Assembly (NCBI GenBank): GCA_019637175.1
Contig: JAHBWD010000039.1
Coordinates: 1 to 64,000, forward strand
DNA from: Labilithrix sp.
GTDB lineage: Bacteria; Myxococcota_A; Polyangia; Polyangiales; Polyangiaceae
DNA length: 64,000 bases
Direction of reading: 5' to 3'
Position numbers and translations under genes: made by a program. The notes beneath the pieces were generated by a model. It was not told the origin of the DNA and did no database searches. It saw nothing but the letters and a program-made list of their open reading frames with translations. This document shows, piece by piece, positions 15,345 through 23,925 of the stretch (position 1 is the stretch's first letter; each line of letters starts with the position of its first letter).

Positions 15345-16262
15345 ATGGCGATCACCGCTCCCCTCGTGTGGCTCGACGGTGCGCTCGTCCCTTCCGCCGA
15401 CGCGACGGTCCCGCTCATGGGCCACGCCCCGCAGCGGGGCAGCCTCGTCTTCGACGTCGGCTCGTTCCACGAGACCAAGAGCGGGCCGGCGCTCTTCCGC
15501 GTGCGCGAGCACGTCGCGCGCTTCCTGCGATCGGCGTCGATCGTCGGGCTCTCGTTCGGCTACGACGAGGCGGCGCTCGTGCGCGCGGCGATCGACGTCG
15601 TCGCCGCCTGCGAGCGGAGCGAAGGCCTCGTGCGCTGGTCGGCCTTCTTCGCCGCCGACGAGCCCGATCTCATTCCTCGGAGCGCCGACGCGCGCGTCGC
15701 CGTCGCCGCGCTCTTCTACCGCGACCCGCCGCGCACCTCGCCGCTGCGGATCGCCGTGTTCGACGACGCGCGCAAGGCTTCGATCGAGGTCCTCTCACCC
15801 GAGGCGAAGGCCGGCGCTGCCTACCTCGGTCCAATGATCGCGCGCCGGCGCGCCACCCTCGCCGGCGCCGACGACGTCGTCCTCCTCGATCGCGAGGGGA
15901 ACGTCGCCGAGGCGCCGATCGCGAACGTCTTCATCGTCTCGGGCGGGGTGCTTCGAACACCGCCGCTCGGCGCGATCCTCCCGGGCATCACCCGCGACGC
16001 GGTGCTCGCGATCGCGCAGAGCGAAGGGATCGCCGCGCGCGAGGAGCCGATCTCGCCCGAGGCGTTCGCCGCGGCCGACGAGGCGTTCCTCACGGCGACG
16101 TCGATGCCCATCGGGCCGATCGCGTCGGTGAACGACCGCGCGCTCGCGGCCGCGCCCGGTCCCATCACCTCGAAGATCACCGCGCGCCTGCTCGCGGCGC
16201 AGCGCGGCGAAGATCCCACGCGCGCGGCGTGGGTGCTGCCGATCGAGCCCGTCAGATCTTGA
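15345..16262 (+). CDS. Class IV PLP-dependent aminotransferase
   Basis: A 305-residue fold-type IV PLP enzyme related to branched-chain and D-amino-acid aminotransferases and aminodeoxychorismate lyase. The Schiff-base Lys is Lys155 in SPEAKAGAAYLG. The cofactor-phosphate region GNVAEAPIANVFIVSGG and the later GAILPGITRDAVLAIA block are typical. The exact substrate cannot be assigned: the family is functionally mixed and an IlvE call would be too specific. It has a strong ribosome site (AAGGAGGGG) directly before ATG 15345. It probably belongs to the unit begun at 12845. Its last 11 bases overlap the convergent dnaJ-like gene. Confidence 0.85.
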   Translation: MAITAPLVWLDGALVPSADATVPLMGHAPQRGSLVFDVGSFHETKSGPALFRVREHVARFLRSASIVGLSFGYDEAALVRAAIDVVAACERSEGLVRWSAFFAADEPDLIPRSADARVAVAALFYRDPPRTSPLRIAVFDDARKASIEVLSPEAKAGAAYLGPMIARRRATLAGADDVVLLDREGNVAEAPIANVFIVSGGVLRTPPLGAILPGITRDAVLAIAQSEGIAAREEPISPEAFAAADEAFLTATSMPIGPIASVNDRALAAAPGPITSKITARLLAAQRGEDPTRAAWVLPIEPVRS

Positions 16263-17214
16263 GCTTGTCGCGCACGTCTTGCGTCTCGAGCTTGGCGATC
16301 TCGTCGGCGATCTTCGAGAGCTCCGGCGACGTCGACGCCGGCACCTGGATCATCGGGCGAACGTAGAGATCGCCGGGCTCTTTGCCCTTGCGGGCGACGC
16401 CCTTGCCTCGCACGCGCAGCTTCGAGCCGCTCTGCGTTCCCGGCGGGACCTTCACCTGGACCGGTCCGTCGAACGTCGGGACCCTCACGCGCGCGCCCTT
16501 GATGGCCTCGGACACGGTGATCGGGACGTCGATCAGCAGATCGTCGCCGTCGCGTTCGAAGAGCGCGTGCGGCTGCACGTGGATCTCGAGGATGAGATCG
16601 CCCCGCGGCCCGCCTGTGGGCGATTCGCCGCCCTGCCCCGGGATGCGCACGCGGCTGCCTTCACTCGCGCCCGGAGGGATGCGCACGGTGACCGGCTCGG
16701 GGGAGCTCGCGTTCCGGAGCTGGAGCGTGGTTCCCCGAACGGCAGAGTCGAAGTCGATCGTGAGCTCTTGCTCGTAGTCTTGCCCCTTGATCGGGCCACG
16801 GCGGCGCGAGGCCCGACCGAAGAGATCCGCGAACGGATCGCCCCCGACGTTGCCGCCCGGAACCTGACCGCCGAAGAGATCTTCGAGGTTGACCGTGGCG
16901 CCCCCGAAGCCTCCCGCGCCGCCTCGCGGACCGTTGCCCGCGCGCTGCTGCCACTGCTTGTAAGCTCGAGCCTTGTCGGCGTCGAAGCCTTCGCGAAGGG
17001 CGTCCTCGCCGAATTCGTCGTAGAGCTTGCGCTTCTGCGCGTTGCCGACGACCTCGTAGGCCTGGTTGACGGTCTTGAAGCGCGCTTCGGCCGACTTGTT
17101 CCCCGGGTTCTTGTCGGGGTGCAGATCGCGCGCGAGCTTGCGGTACGCCTTCTTGATCGCGTCGGCGTCGGCGTCCTTCGGCACGCCGAGCACCGAGTAG
17201 AAGTCCTGCGCCAT
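16252..17214 (-). CDS. DnaJ/CbpA-type co-chaperone without zinc finger
   Basis: A 320-residue class B J-protein. The J-domain covers residues 1-70 with the HPD motif (His32-Pro33-Asp34) that stimulates DnaK ATPase. A G-rich linker follows (about 85-125, GPRGGAGGFGG), then two beta-rich client-binding domains (about 140-305). No CxxCxGxG zinc repeats are present, which separates it from DnaJ proper and matches CbpA. It should deliver unfolded proteins to DnaK in the cytoplasm. No dnaK or grpE lies nearby. Confidence 0.92.
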   Translation of the reverse strand: MAQDFYSVLGVPKDADADAIKKAYRKLARDLHPDKNPGNKSAEARFKTVNQAYEVVGNAQKRKLYDEFGEDALREGFDADKARAYKQWQQRAGNGPRGGAGGFGGATVNLEDLFGGQVPGGNVGGDPFADLFGRASRRRGPIKGQDYEQELTIDFDSAVRGTTLQLRNASSPEPVTVRIPPGASEGSRVRIPGQGGESPTGGPRGDLILEIHVQPHALFERDGDDLLIDVPITVSEAIKGARVRVPTFDGPVQVKVPPGTQSGSKLRVRGKGVARKGKEPGDLYVRPMIQVPASTSPELSKIADEIAKLETQDVRDKLKI

Positions 17215-17314
17215 CGAGCCTCGAACCTAAATCCGACGGCTATCACATGCAATGGCCGTGCGCGTGTAGGACGAGCTTCGCGATCTGCGGGCAGGAACGC
17301 GCTACGATCGAGCC

Positions 17315-18403
17315 ATGCGATGGAGCGCGCTCGCGGCCGCGGCGATGCTCGCGGCGTGTCGGCCGTCGGCCCCGCCCGGGCCCACGGAGAAGCCGCCGCA
17401 CGACGCGCCGAGCGCCACGGATCCGGCCGGCGCTGCGGCGAGCGACGCGGCGCCGAAGCTCGCGTCGGCGGACGCCGGCGCCTCGAGCGACGCCGCCGTC
17501 GCGATCGCCGACAGCGACCCGATGAGCCTCCACAAAGAGACGCGCGAGGATCTCCTCGCCCTCTTCGCGATCAAAGACTTCACCGACGAGGAGAAGAAGC
17601 GGATCCAGCCCGACATCTTCCTGCGGAGCACCTTCGGCATCGGCAGCCCGGGCAAGATGAGCCAGGGCAACAAGGCCATCGCCCAGCACACGATCAGCAA
17701 GGAGAAGTGCCTCGCGGGCCTGAAAGACATCGTGATCCAGACGCCCGAGCAGCGCGACAAGTGCGGCGCGGAGAACATGGTTCCGGTCTGGATCAAAGGT
17801 AAGGACCCTTGGTTCTGCATCGACGTCTTCGAGTTCCCCAACAAGGCGTGCGAGCTGCCCATGGTGTGGACGCCGCCGACGATGGCGAAGAAGGTCTGCG
17901 AGCTCCAGGGCAAGCGCCTCTGCTCCGACATGGAGTGGAACATCGCGTGCCGAGGCGATCCCGCCGGCGGCGACGACTGGCGCTACGCCTACGGCAACAA
18001 GGTCGACATCGAGATCTGTCACACGAACCTCCGTCACCGCACGGCGTGCAACCCGCGCGACGCGAAGAGCACGTTCGCCTCGTGCACGACCGACACCGAG
18101 CCGTCGGGGTCGTTTCCGAAGTGCCGATCGCGCTTCGGCGTCTTCGACCAGCACGGCAACGTCGCCGAGGTCATGATGCGCCGCGAGGGCGATCGCGTCT
18201 TCACCCAGCTCAAGGGGAGCGCGTGGTTCTACAACGAGCTCGTGCGCGAGCCCGACGCGCCGATCCCGGAGACGACCACCAACAAAGCGGGCGCCTACCC
18301 CGATCACTGCAACTTCAACCCGCGCTGGCACGTCGAGCCGATCGACGCCGCGTGGCACGTCAACTACCACCTCGGCTTCAGGTGCTGCAAAAGCATCCCG
18401 TGA
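17315..18403 (+). CDS. FGE/SUMF1-domain lipoprotein
   Basis: A 362-residue lipoprotein (lipobox MLAAC, Cys15) with an Ala/Asp-rich linker (about 20-70). A formylglycine-generating-enzyme-like C-type-lectin fold covers about 165-360. Seen are FCIDVFEFPNKACELPM, KKVCELQGKRLCSDMEWNIAC, RFGVFDQHGNVAEVM and the terminal NYHLGFRCCKSIP, the hallmark segments of this domain. The paired Cu-binding Cys of true FGE cannot be confirmed, so a binding or structural role is more likely than sulfatase activation. TACGAT ends 6 nt before the ATG, suggesting a leaderless start. It converges with the metallophosphoesterase gene (15-nt gap). Confidence 0.83.
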   Translation: MRWSALAAAAMLAACRPSAPPGPTEKPPHDAPSATDPAGAAASDAAPKLASADAGASSDAAVAIADSDPMSLHKETREDLLALFAIKDFTDEEKKRIQPDIFLRSTFGIGSPGKMSQGNKAIAQHTISKEKCLAGLKDIVIQTPEQRDKCGAENMVPVWIKGKDPWFCIDVFEFPNKACELPMVWTPPTMAKKVCELQGKRLCSDMEWNIACRGDPAGGDDWRYAYGNKVDIEICHTNLRHRTACNPRDAKSTFASCTTDTEPSGSFPKCRSRFGVFDQHGNVAEVMMRREGDRVFTQLKGSAWFYNELVREPDAPIPETTTNKAGAYPDHCNFNPRWHVEPIDAAWHVNYHLGFRCCKSIP

Positions 18404-18418
18404 CGCCCGCGGCCGCTC

Positions 18419-20890
18419 TCACCAATCGAAGAGCGCGTCGACGGGGTTCTCCGGACCGCGAACGTCGAGGCGCTTCGTGCGGTCGACGTCGACCGTCGTG
18501 ATCTTCTCGAACGCGTCCGTCCCGCGATGGATCATGTACGTCAGACGGTTGATGCGCGGCACGCCCGCGGCCTGACGCGTGACGTGCAAGACCGACCAGC
18601 CGAACATCTTGTCCGAGCCGTACTTCTGGCTCGTCAGATCCGCCGCCGACGTCAGCCGAATGATCGCGAGCTCGCGCGACTTGCCGGCGGGCGCGTCGAG
18701 CGTGCGCATCTTGCCCGCGGTCGCGTTCATCAGCATTGCGTCGAGCTTGGCGATGTTGTCGTCGAACGATCGGCGGTCGAGCGGCACGTCGCCCGCCGCG
18801 TCCATCGGCACGCCGGGCACGCGCGGCGCGGGCGCGAGCGCCGACTGCCACGCGAAGCGCCGCACGGGGTTCGCGGTCTCGAGCGCCTCGATGCGATCGG
18901 ATCGAGCGGACGCGCCGTTCGCGTCGAGCTGCACGCGGTTCGGCACGAGCGTGTCGCCCTGCTGCATGACCTCGAGCGAGTTGAAGTGCGCGTGGCCGAG
19001 CAGCAGCGTGCGCACCTGCGGATACTTCGCGACGCGCGTCAGGAGCTCGATGCCGGACATGTAGAAGCCGGCGCCCTGTCGATCGAAGTCTTCGTCCGGC
19101 GCCATCCATTCCTGGAGCCCGTCGTGGAGACAGCTATCGCGCTGGTTCACCGAGAGCGTGACCCAGTCTTGCTTGCAGACCGCGGGCGTGAAGATCTCGT
19201 CGAAGAGATAGTTGATCGTGCTCTGCTGCACGCTCTGGTAGCGGATGAGGGGAAAGTAGTACCCGAGGTCCGCGCCCTTGTGCCCGCCGCGCGGATCGTG
19301 GTGGAGCAGGAGGGTGACGTCTTCGCCCGCGCGCTGCGAGCGACCGAGCTCGCGGTCGAGCCACGCCATCTGCGTCTGCCCGATCGCGCCGCCGTAGTTG
19401 ACGGTGTACATGCCCCAGCCCGTGCGGCGGTGCTGGCGCAGCTCGTACGAGTTCATCGACAGATAGCGGTTCTTGCCGAACGTCCACGACGTGTAGAGCG
19501 GGCCGTACGTCTTCTGCCACTGGTAGAGCCCGTCGTAGAGCACCATGTTGCGATCGGCGCGCGGCACCTCGGAGAACGACGCCCCGTAGGCGTCGCCGCT
19601 GCGGCGCTCGAACGCGCCGGTGACGACGTCGCGACGGAGACCGTCGCGCTGCGCGTCGGTCTTCGTGAGGAAGGCCTGGTACGTGTCCCAGGAGAAGTCG
19701 GGCCACGCGAGGTTGTTCTGCTGCTCGACGACCTTCTTCAGCGTCGTCCCCACCGCCGCGTCGGCGCGCGCCACCGCGCTCGGCACGTGCCCGAGCGCGA
19801 CGTAACCGTCGTGGTTGCCCGCGGTGAGGAAGATCGGGAGGTTGAGCCGCTTGAGCGCGCCGAGGATCCGCTTCGCCTCGGCGTTGTAGGTGTTGGCCAC
19901 CGCCGCCTGGCGGATCGTGCCCGGCGAGCCGCCGTTGTGGAGATCGCCGTTGAACGTGATGAACGCCGCGCTCTTCACCGCGGGATCGACGTTCGCGTTC
20001 ACGCCGTCGACGAAGTCGTCGAGCTTGTCGGCGGTGAGGTTCTTGTAGATGTCGCCCACCGAGACCTGCGTGTCGGTGACGTTGAGCGCGGTGTACTCCT
20101 CGAGCGCGCGGTCGAAGACGCGGACGGCGTTGTACTGCCACTCGAACACGTTCGCGAAGACGAGGCCTTCCTTCCTCACCTCGAAGCGCGCGTCGTAGAG
20201 CCCGGCGGGCACGTGCGCCATCGCGGCGCGATCGAACACGAAGCGGATCGTCTTGCGGGCCTTGAGCGACGCCGGCATGTCGTCGGGCTCGGCGTTGACG
20301 AGCATCGCCTTCGGCACGATGCGATGGACGCCCGCGCCGGTGGTCATCGCGGCGCCGCTCTCGCCGCGCGCGCGTGCGCTCCGCGCGACGAGGAAGAACG
20401 CGATGCCGCTCTCGTCGCTCTGGTCGAGCGTGAGCGCGGCGGGCGACCTGCCGTCACCCGCGGCGATCTTCGGGTTCAAGTGCTCGATGGCGTTCGGCTC
20501 CATCCGAAGAACCATCGTGAGCTCGTCGCTCGCGTCGTCCTTCACGTAGAGGTTCGGGTTGCCGAGCGTGGGGTACACGAGACGATCGATGACGGCGCGG
20601 CCGTCGATCATCCACGGCATCACCTGCTCGTTCTCGATCGGATCGGCGTAAAAGACGTTCGCGAGGTAGGTCTCGCCCTTGCTCGAAACGACCTCCCACG
20701 GTCGCTCGCGGAGCTGTTCGTCGCTCATCGGCGGCGGCCCCTGCGGCTCCGCTTCGGCCGCCGGTCCCGACGGCGGCTTTCGCCCGATGTCGGCCTCCGA
20801 GGCGTCATCGCCGTCGCCCGACCCACAGGCCGTCGCGACGACGAGGAGCCCCATCGTCAGCCACCTCACCCCTCGTCCCACTCCCACCAT
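18419..20890 (-). CDS. Large metallophosphoesterase lipoprotein
   Basis: An 823-residue predicted lipoprotein (start ATG 20890, lipobox VATAC, Cys22) with a calcineurin-like phosphoesterase core. Metal-site motifs in order are FNGDLHNGG, FLTAGNHDGYVALG, LLLHHDPRGGHKG and TLLLGHAHFNSLEV; the first Asp motif is less clear. About 260 residues precede the core and form a predicted beta-rich region. A C-terminal domain of about 180 residues includes GWSVLHVTRQAAGVPRINR. Substrate unknown; extracytoplasmic phosphomonoester or diester hydrolysis is inferred. Some 120 nt of upstream DNA contain a 10-bp inverted repeat. Confidence 0.82.
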   Translation of the reverse strand: MVGVGRGVRWLTMGLLVVATACGSGDGDDASEADIGRKPPSGPAAEAEPQGPPPMSDEQLRERPWEVVSSKGETYLANVFYADPIENEQVMPWMIDGRAVIDRLVYPTLGNPNLYVKDDASDELTMVLRMEPNAIEHLNPKIAAGDGRSPAALTLDQSDESGIAFFLVARSARARGESGAAMTTGAGVHRIVPKAMLVNAEPDDMPASLKARKTIRFVFDRAAMAHVPAGLYDARFEVRKEGLVFANVFEWQYNAVRVFDRALEEYTALNVTDTQVSVGDIYKNLTADKLDDFVDGVNANVDPAVKSAAFITFNGDLHNGGSPGTIRQAAVANTYNAEAKRILGALKRLNLPIFLTAGNHDGYVALGHVPSAVARADAAVGTTLKKVVEQQNNLAWPDFSWDTYQAFLTKTDAQRDGLRRDVVTGAFERRSGDAYGASFSEVPRADRNMVLYDGLYQWQKTYGPLYTSWTFGKNRYLSMNSYELRQHRRTGWGMYTVNYGGAIGQTQMAWLDRELGRSQRAGEDVTLLLHHDPRGGHKGADLGYYFPLIRYQSVQQSTINYLFDEIFTPAVCKQDWVTLSVNQRDSCLHDGLQEWMAPDEDFDRQGAGFYMSGIELLTRVAKYPQVRTLLLGHAHFNSLEVMQQGDTLVPNRVQLDANGASARSDRIEALETANPVRRFAWQSALAPAPRVPGVPMDAAGDVPLDRRSFDDNIAKLDAMLMNATAGKMRTLDAPAGKSRELAIIRLTSAADLTSQKYGSDKMFGWSVLHVTRQAAGVPRINRLTYMIHRGTDAFEKITTVDVDRTKRLDVRGPENPVDALFDW

Positions 20891-20930
20891 AGAGCTGATG
20901 TAGGCACATGTCGGGCCGAGGTCGGACTGT

Positions 20931-20995
20931 CGCCAGAGTGCGCAGAATCCAGGCGTTAGGTGACGAGACGTGGCCCACCAGGCAACACTCTGGCG
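20931..20995. promoter_or_regulatory. Spaced 10-bp inverted repeat upstream of metallophosphoesterase
   Basis: CGCCAGAGTG (20931-20940) and its exact reverse complement CACTCTGGCG (20986-20995) flank 45 nt. The arms lie 40-105 nt upstream of the start at 20890. This could be paired operator half-sites with DNA looping, or a long hairpin. Confidence 0.35.
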
Positions 20996-21011
20996 CACAT
21001 AGGATCCACCC

Positions 21012-21040
21012 CCTCCTCCTTTAACTAGGGCAGGAGGAGG
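21012..21040 (-). terminator. Stem-loop at the end of the quinone reductase gene
   Basis: CCTCCTCCT/AGGAGGAGG, a perfect 9-bp stem with an 11-nt loop that contains the stop codon of the minus-strand gene ending at 21025. It is well placed to end the tamA-to-qor unit, though no T-run follows. Confidence 0.45.
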
Positions 21041-21999
21041 CTCGACCCCGAGGTCTTTCGGGCGCCGAGATCGGCGTGGGCCCGGGCGGCTTCGCGGAGC
21101 GGATACGTCTGACCGATCCGGATCTTCACCGCCCCGCTCGCGATGACGTCGAACAGCTCGCGCGCGGCGGCGTCGAGCTCCGCGCGCGCGCGCACGTAGT
21201 CGAAGAGCGTCGGCCGCGTGACGAAGAGCGATCCCTTCTGCGCGAGCAGGCGCAGATCGAACGGCGGGATCGGTCCCGACGACTGACCGTACGTCACGAG
21301 GAGCCCGCGCGGCGCGAGCGCGTCGAGCGACGCGGCGAACGTGTCGCGGCCGACGGAGTCGTAGACGACCGGCACGCCGCCGCCCGCGACTTCGCGCACG
21401 CGCTTGGCGACGTCTTCGCTTCCGTACATCACGATGTGATCGGCCCCGTGCGCGCGCGCCAGCGCGGCCTTCTCTTCACTGCCCACGGTTCCGATGACGG
21501 TCGCGCCGAGGTGCTTGGCCCACTGGCACATGATGAGGCCCACGCCTCCCGCCGCGGCGTGCACGAGGATCGTGTCGCCCTTCTTCACCGGGTGGATGCG
21601 TCGCAGGAGATAGTGCGCCGTCATGCCCTTGAGCATCGCGGCGGCCGCCGTTCGATCGTCGACGCCGTCAGGGACTTTCACGAGCACGGAGGCCGGGACG
21701 TTGCGCGCTTCGGCGTACGCGCCCATCGGCCCGGTGGCGTAAGCGACGCGGTCGCCGCGCGCGAAGGAGTCGACGCCCTCGCCCACCGCTTCGACGACGC
21801 CCGCCGCTTCGGAGCCGAGCACCGCGGGCAGCGGAACCGGATACAGGCCGGTGCGATGGTACGTGTCGATGAAGTTGAGCCCTACCGCGGTCTGCCGCAG
21901 TCGCACCTCGCCCGGTCCGAGCGGCGCGAGATCGATCGGCTCCCACTTCAAGACCTCGGGCCCTCCGGTCTCGTGCATGCGGATCGCGTGCGTCGTCAT
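21025..21999 (-). CDS. Quinone oxidoreductase (MDR family, Qor-like)
   Basis: A 324-residue NADPH:quinone-reductase-like medium-chain dehydrogenase. The N-terminal GroES-like domain carries GLNFIDTYHRTGLYPVPLP and LGSEAAGVVEAVG. The Rossmann domain has the nucleotide motif AAAGGVGLIMCQWAKHLGA and ends with the family pattern EAARAHADLGARKTSGSSLL. No zinc-ligand Cys cluster is present, as expected for the Qor branch. It catalyses NADPH-dependent one-electron reduction of quinones in the cytoplasm. It follows the M28-like gene by 23 nt and may be the last gene of the unit begun by tamA. Confidence 0.92.
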   Translation of the reverse strand: MTTHAIRMHETGGPEVLKWEPIDLAPLGPGEVRLRQTAVGLNFIDTYHRTGLYPVPLPAVLGSEAAGVVEAVGEGVDSFARGDRVAYATGPMGAYAEARNVPASVLVKVPDGVDDRTAAAAMLKGMTAHYLLRRIHPVKKGDTILVHAAAGGVGLIMCQWAKHLGATVIGTVGSEEKAALARAHGADHIVMYGSEDVAKRVREVAGGGVPVVYDSVGRDTFAASLDALAPRGLLVTYGQSSGPIPPFDLRLLAQKGSLFVTRPTLFDYVRARAELDAAARELFDVIASGAVKIRIGQTYPLREAARAHADLGARKTSGSSLLLP

Positions 22000-22022
22000 G
22001 GGCTCGTCGTATCACTTCCTCG

Positions 22023-23015
22023 TCACGCCGCGGAGACGAGCGGCGCTTCCCCGTGGCCCAGCTTCGCGACCACGGCCGCGAGCCCGAACACCACGTCGGC
22101 CATGAGATCGAAGTTCGGCTCGGTCACGATTCCGCGCGGCAGCTTGCCCAGCGCCGGAAGCGGGCCCGGCCCCCAATCCGTGAGCATCACCGCGGGGAAG
22201 CCTTCACGGGCGAAGGCTCGATGATCGGACGAAGAGACCATGGGAAGGATCGCAGGCAGAGCGCGCGCCTTCGCCTCGAGATCGGTCGCGGCGCGGAAGG
22301 CCGCCGACATCTCCGCGGCGATCCTGCGATCCTTGCGGCTGCCCACGAACGCGACGAAGTCCCCCTGCCACGGGCGGAAGAGCCCGAGCGGGAAGTGTTT
22401 GCCTCGACGCGCTCGGTGCGGGCCGAAGCCGACGCTGTGGAGCGCGAGCATCGCGTGCACGTCGACGTGCTGCTCGTGCAGTCGCCGCGCGTACATCCGG
22501 CTGCCGCTCATCGCGTTGGGAGCGCCCGAGGACACGTCGGCGAACGCGACGAGGCGCACCGTCCGGGTGTAACGGCGACCGGCGAGGAGGCGGGTGAGCG
22601 CGAGGAGCACCGCGATGCTCGTCGCGCCGGGATCCAGACGCGGCCTGCCTCGACCGGCGTCGTACGACGCGCCGATGACGAGCTCGCGCCCTTCGGTCGG
22701 ACCGCGGATCACGACCTCGACGCTCTCGACGTCGTAGGGCGGCGTGAGCGACAGCGGGATCTTGGTCACCGCCCGCCCCGCGTCGAGCATCGCGGTGGTG
22801 ATCGCCTCGGTGCGATCCTCGCCGCGCGCGAGCAGAAGCGCCTCGACGTCGGCGCGGAGGCGCTCGCGCAGCTCGCGCGGTAGCTCCGGCTTGGGAGGAC
22901 AGACGGCCGGGCTCCCGGCGTGCGTCGGTGTCCACGCCGGCGGATCGCTCGCGGGGAACGACTCTCTCGCCGCTTCGTCGATGAGGCGCTCGTCTCGTTT
23001 GCCGTTCTCACCCAT
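22023..23015 (-). CDS. Degenerate M28 peptidase-like protein with ESFPASDPPAW motif
   Basis: A 330-residue protein in two parts. Residues 11-30 (LIDEAARESFPASDPPAWTP) match a short motif known from small stress-related bacterial proteins. The rest has the M28 aminopeptidase fold: VIGASYDAG, DPGATSIAVLLALTRLL, RTVRLVAFAD and SSDHRAFAREGFPAVMLTD. In active M28 enzymes these read H-Y-D, P-G-A-N-D, E-E and D-H. Here the His (Ser117), Asp (Ser133) and Glu pair (Val161/Ser162) are replaced, and only the last His region survives, so two-zinc catalysis looks impossible. It has no signal peptide. It lies 3 nt after the small membrane gene upstream. A binding role at the membrane is my inference. Confidence 0.78.
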   Translation of the reverse strand: MGENGKRDERLIDEAARESFPASDPPAWTPTHAGSPAVCPPKPELPRELRERLRADVEALLLARGEDRTEAITTAMLDAGRAVTKIPLSLTPPYDVESVEVVIRGPTEGRELVIGASYDAGRGRPRLDPGATSIAVLLALTRLLAGRRYTRTVRLVAFADVSSGAPNAMSGSRMYARRLHEQHVDVHAMLALHSVGFGPHRARRGKHFPLGLFRPWQGDFVAFVGSRKDRRIAAEMSAAFRAATDLEAKARALPAILPMVSSSDHRAFAREGFPAVMLTDWGPGPLPALGKLPRGIVTEPNFDLMADVVFGLAAVVAKLGHGEAPLVSAA

Positions 23016-23018
23016 GCT

Positions 23019-23465
23019 TCACCTCTCGTGTCCTGCGGTCAGCCTGCGGAGCGGCGCGCGCCCTTCGAAGACGCCCAGCAGACCTCGCTTGATCGCTTCG
23101 GTTACCGCGAGCGTCAGGCTCGCCGCCAAGAGCCTGCGCATCGACGCCCCGAACGTCGCGCGCCTCGGCTCCGGGCGCAGGCGCGCGATCGCGTGCGAGA
23201 CCCGATGACCGAGCCGGTGCTCGCGGCGCCGCCTGATCAGCGCGCGGATCGTCAAGCCCGCGAAGGCGGCGAGCACGGCGACGCCCGCGAGCGTCGCGGC
23301 CGCGGGCACGACGAGCCGCTTCGCGTGATGTCCGATCTCGGTGATCTGACGCCTTCGCGTGTCGATCGCGTCGACGGTGCGCAAGAGGCGCGAGCGAAGG
23401 ACGTTCGCACGGCGCTCGAGGCGCGTGCGTCGCTCCGCGAGGGAGAGCTCTTGCCGATCGGTCAT
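23019..23465 (-). CDS. Small membrane protein with YqjK/DUF3618-like layout
   Basis: A 148-residue protein. A charged coiled-coil-like N-terminus (RRTRLERRANVLRSRLLRTVDAIDTRR) precedes one strong membrane helix (LVVPAAATLAGVAVLAAFAGLTI), a basic stretch (RALIRRRREHRLG) and a second weakly hydrophobic segment. The layout is like YqjK or DUF3618 proteins, which accompany YqjD/YqjE membrane proteins. I do not recognise it firmly. Its ATG overlaps the stop of the YqjE-like gene (ATGA), showing translational coupling. Confidence 0.7.
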   Translation of the reverse strand: MTDRQELSLAERRTRLERRANVLRSRLLRTVDAIDTRRRQITEIGHHAKRLVVPAAATLAGVAVLAAFAGLTIRALIRRRREHRLGHRVSHAIARLRPEPRRATFGASMRRLLAASLTLAVTEAIKRGLLGVFEGRAPLRRLTAGHER

Positions 23466-23887
23466 GCGATGTGCTCCTTGAGCTGGTTCATGTCGGTTCG
23501 AAGCCGCTGCCGCGTGCGCTCGAGCGGACGGGCCGGCAAGAAGGCGTAGCCCGCAGCCGCGCAGCCGGTGCCGATGACGAGGAACGCGGCGGCCACGCCC
23601 ACCGCAGCGACCGGCGTCGCGCCGAGCGCGAGGACCACCGCGACGGCCACCATGCATGCGAAGACGATGAGCGCCCCCGCCGCGACGCCGAAGGCGATCG
23701 CCGCGCGCCGGACGTGTACGACCTCGTCTTTCACCTCGGCCCTCGCGAGCTCGACCTCGATGCGCACGAGCTCCTTGGCTTCGCTCATCGCTTCGCGGAG
23801 CAGGTCCGCGGTCGAGGCGTCTTCGAGCAGCGCGGGGCTGCGCGACGAGGAAACCGTCTCGATGGCCGTCTCTCTCTTCATCATCAT
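23462..23887 (-). CDS. YqjE/holin-X family membrane protein
   Basis: A 141-residue inner-membrane protein. An amphipathic N-terminus (STADLLREAMSEAKELVRIEVELARAEVKDE) precedes two membrane helices (AAIAFGVAAGALIVFACMVA and VAAVGVAAAFLVIGTGCAAA) and a basic tail. This is the pattern of the Actinobacterial Holin-X/YqjE superfamily. Despite the name these are not lysis holins; in E. coli YqjE is linked to stationary phase and stress. Start 23887 was chosen because AGGAGA lies 3 nt before it; ATG 23902 is possible. It follows tamB after 38 nt. Confidence 0.82.
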   Translation of the reverse strand: MMMKRETAIETVSSSRSPALLEDASTADLLREAMSEAKELVRIEVELARAEVKDEVVHVRRAAIAFGVAAGALIVFACMVAVAVVLALGATPVAAVGVAAAFLVIGTGCAAAGYAFLPARPLERTRQRLRTDMNQLKEHIA

Positions 23888-23925
23888 CGCTCTCCTCGTC
23901 ATTGCAGTACCTGTGCCGGCGTTCG

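Noticed and set aside
23462..23887. A phage holin and thus prophage remains
   Set aside because: The Holin-X/YqjE name is historical; no phage gene is near, and the gene is embedded with tamB.
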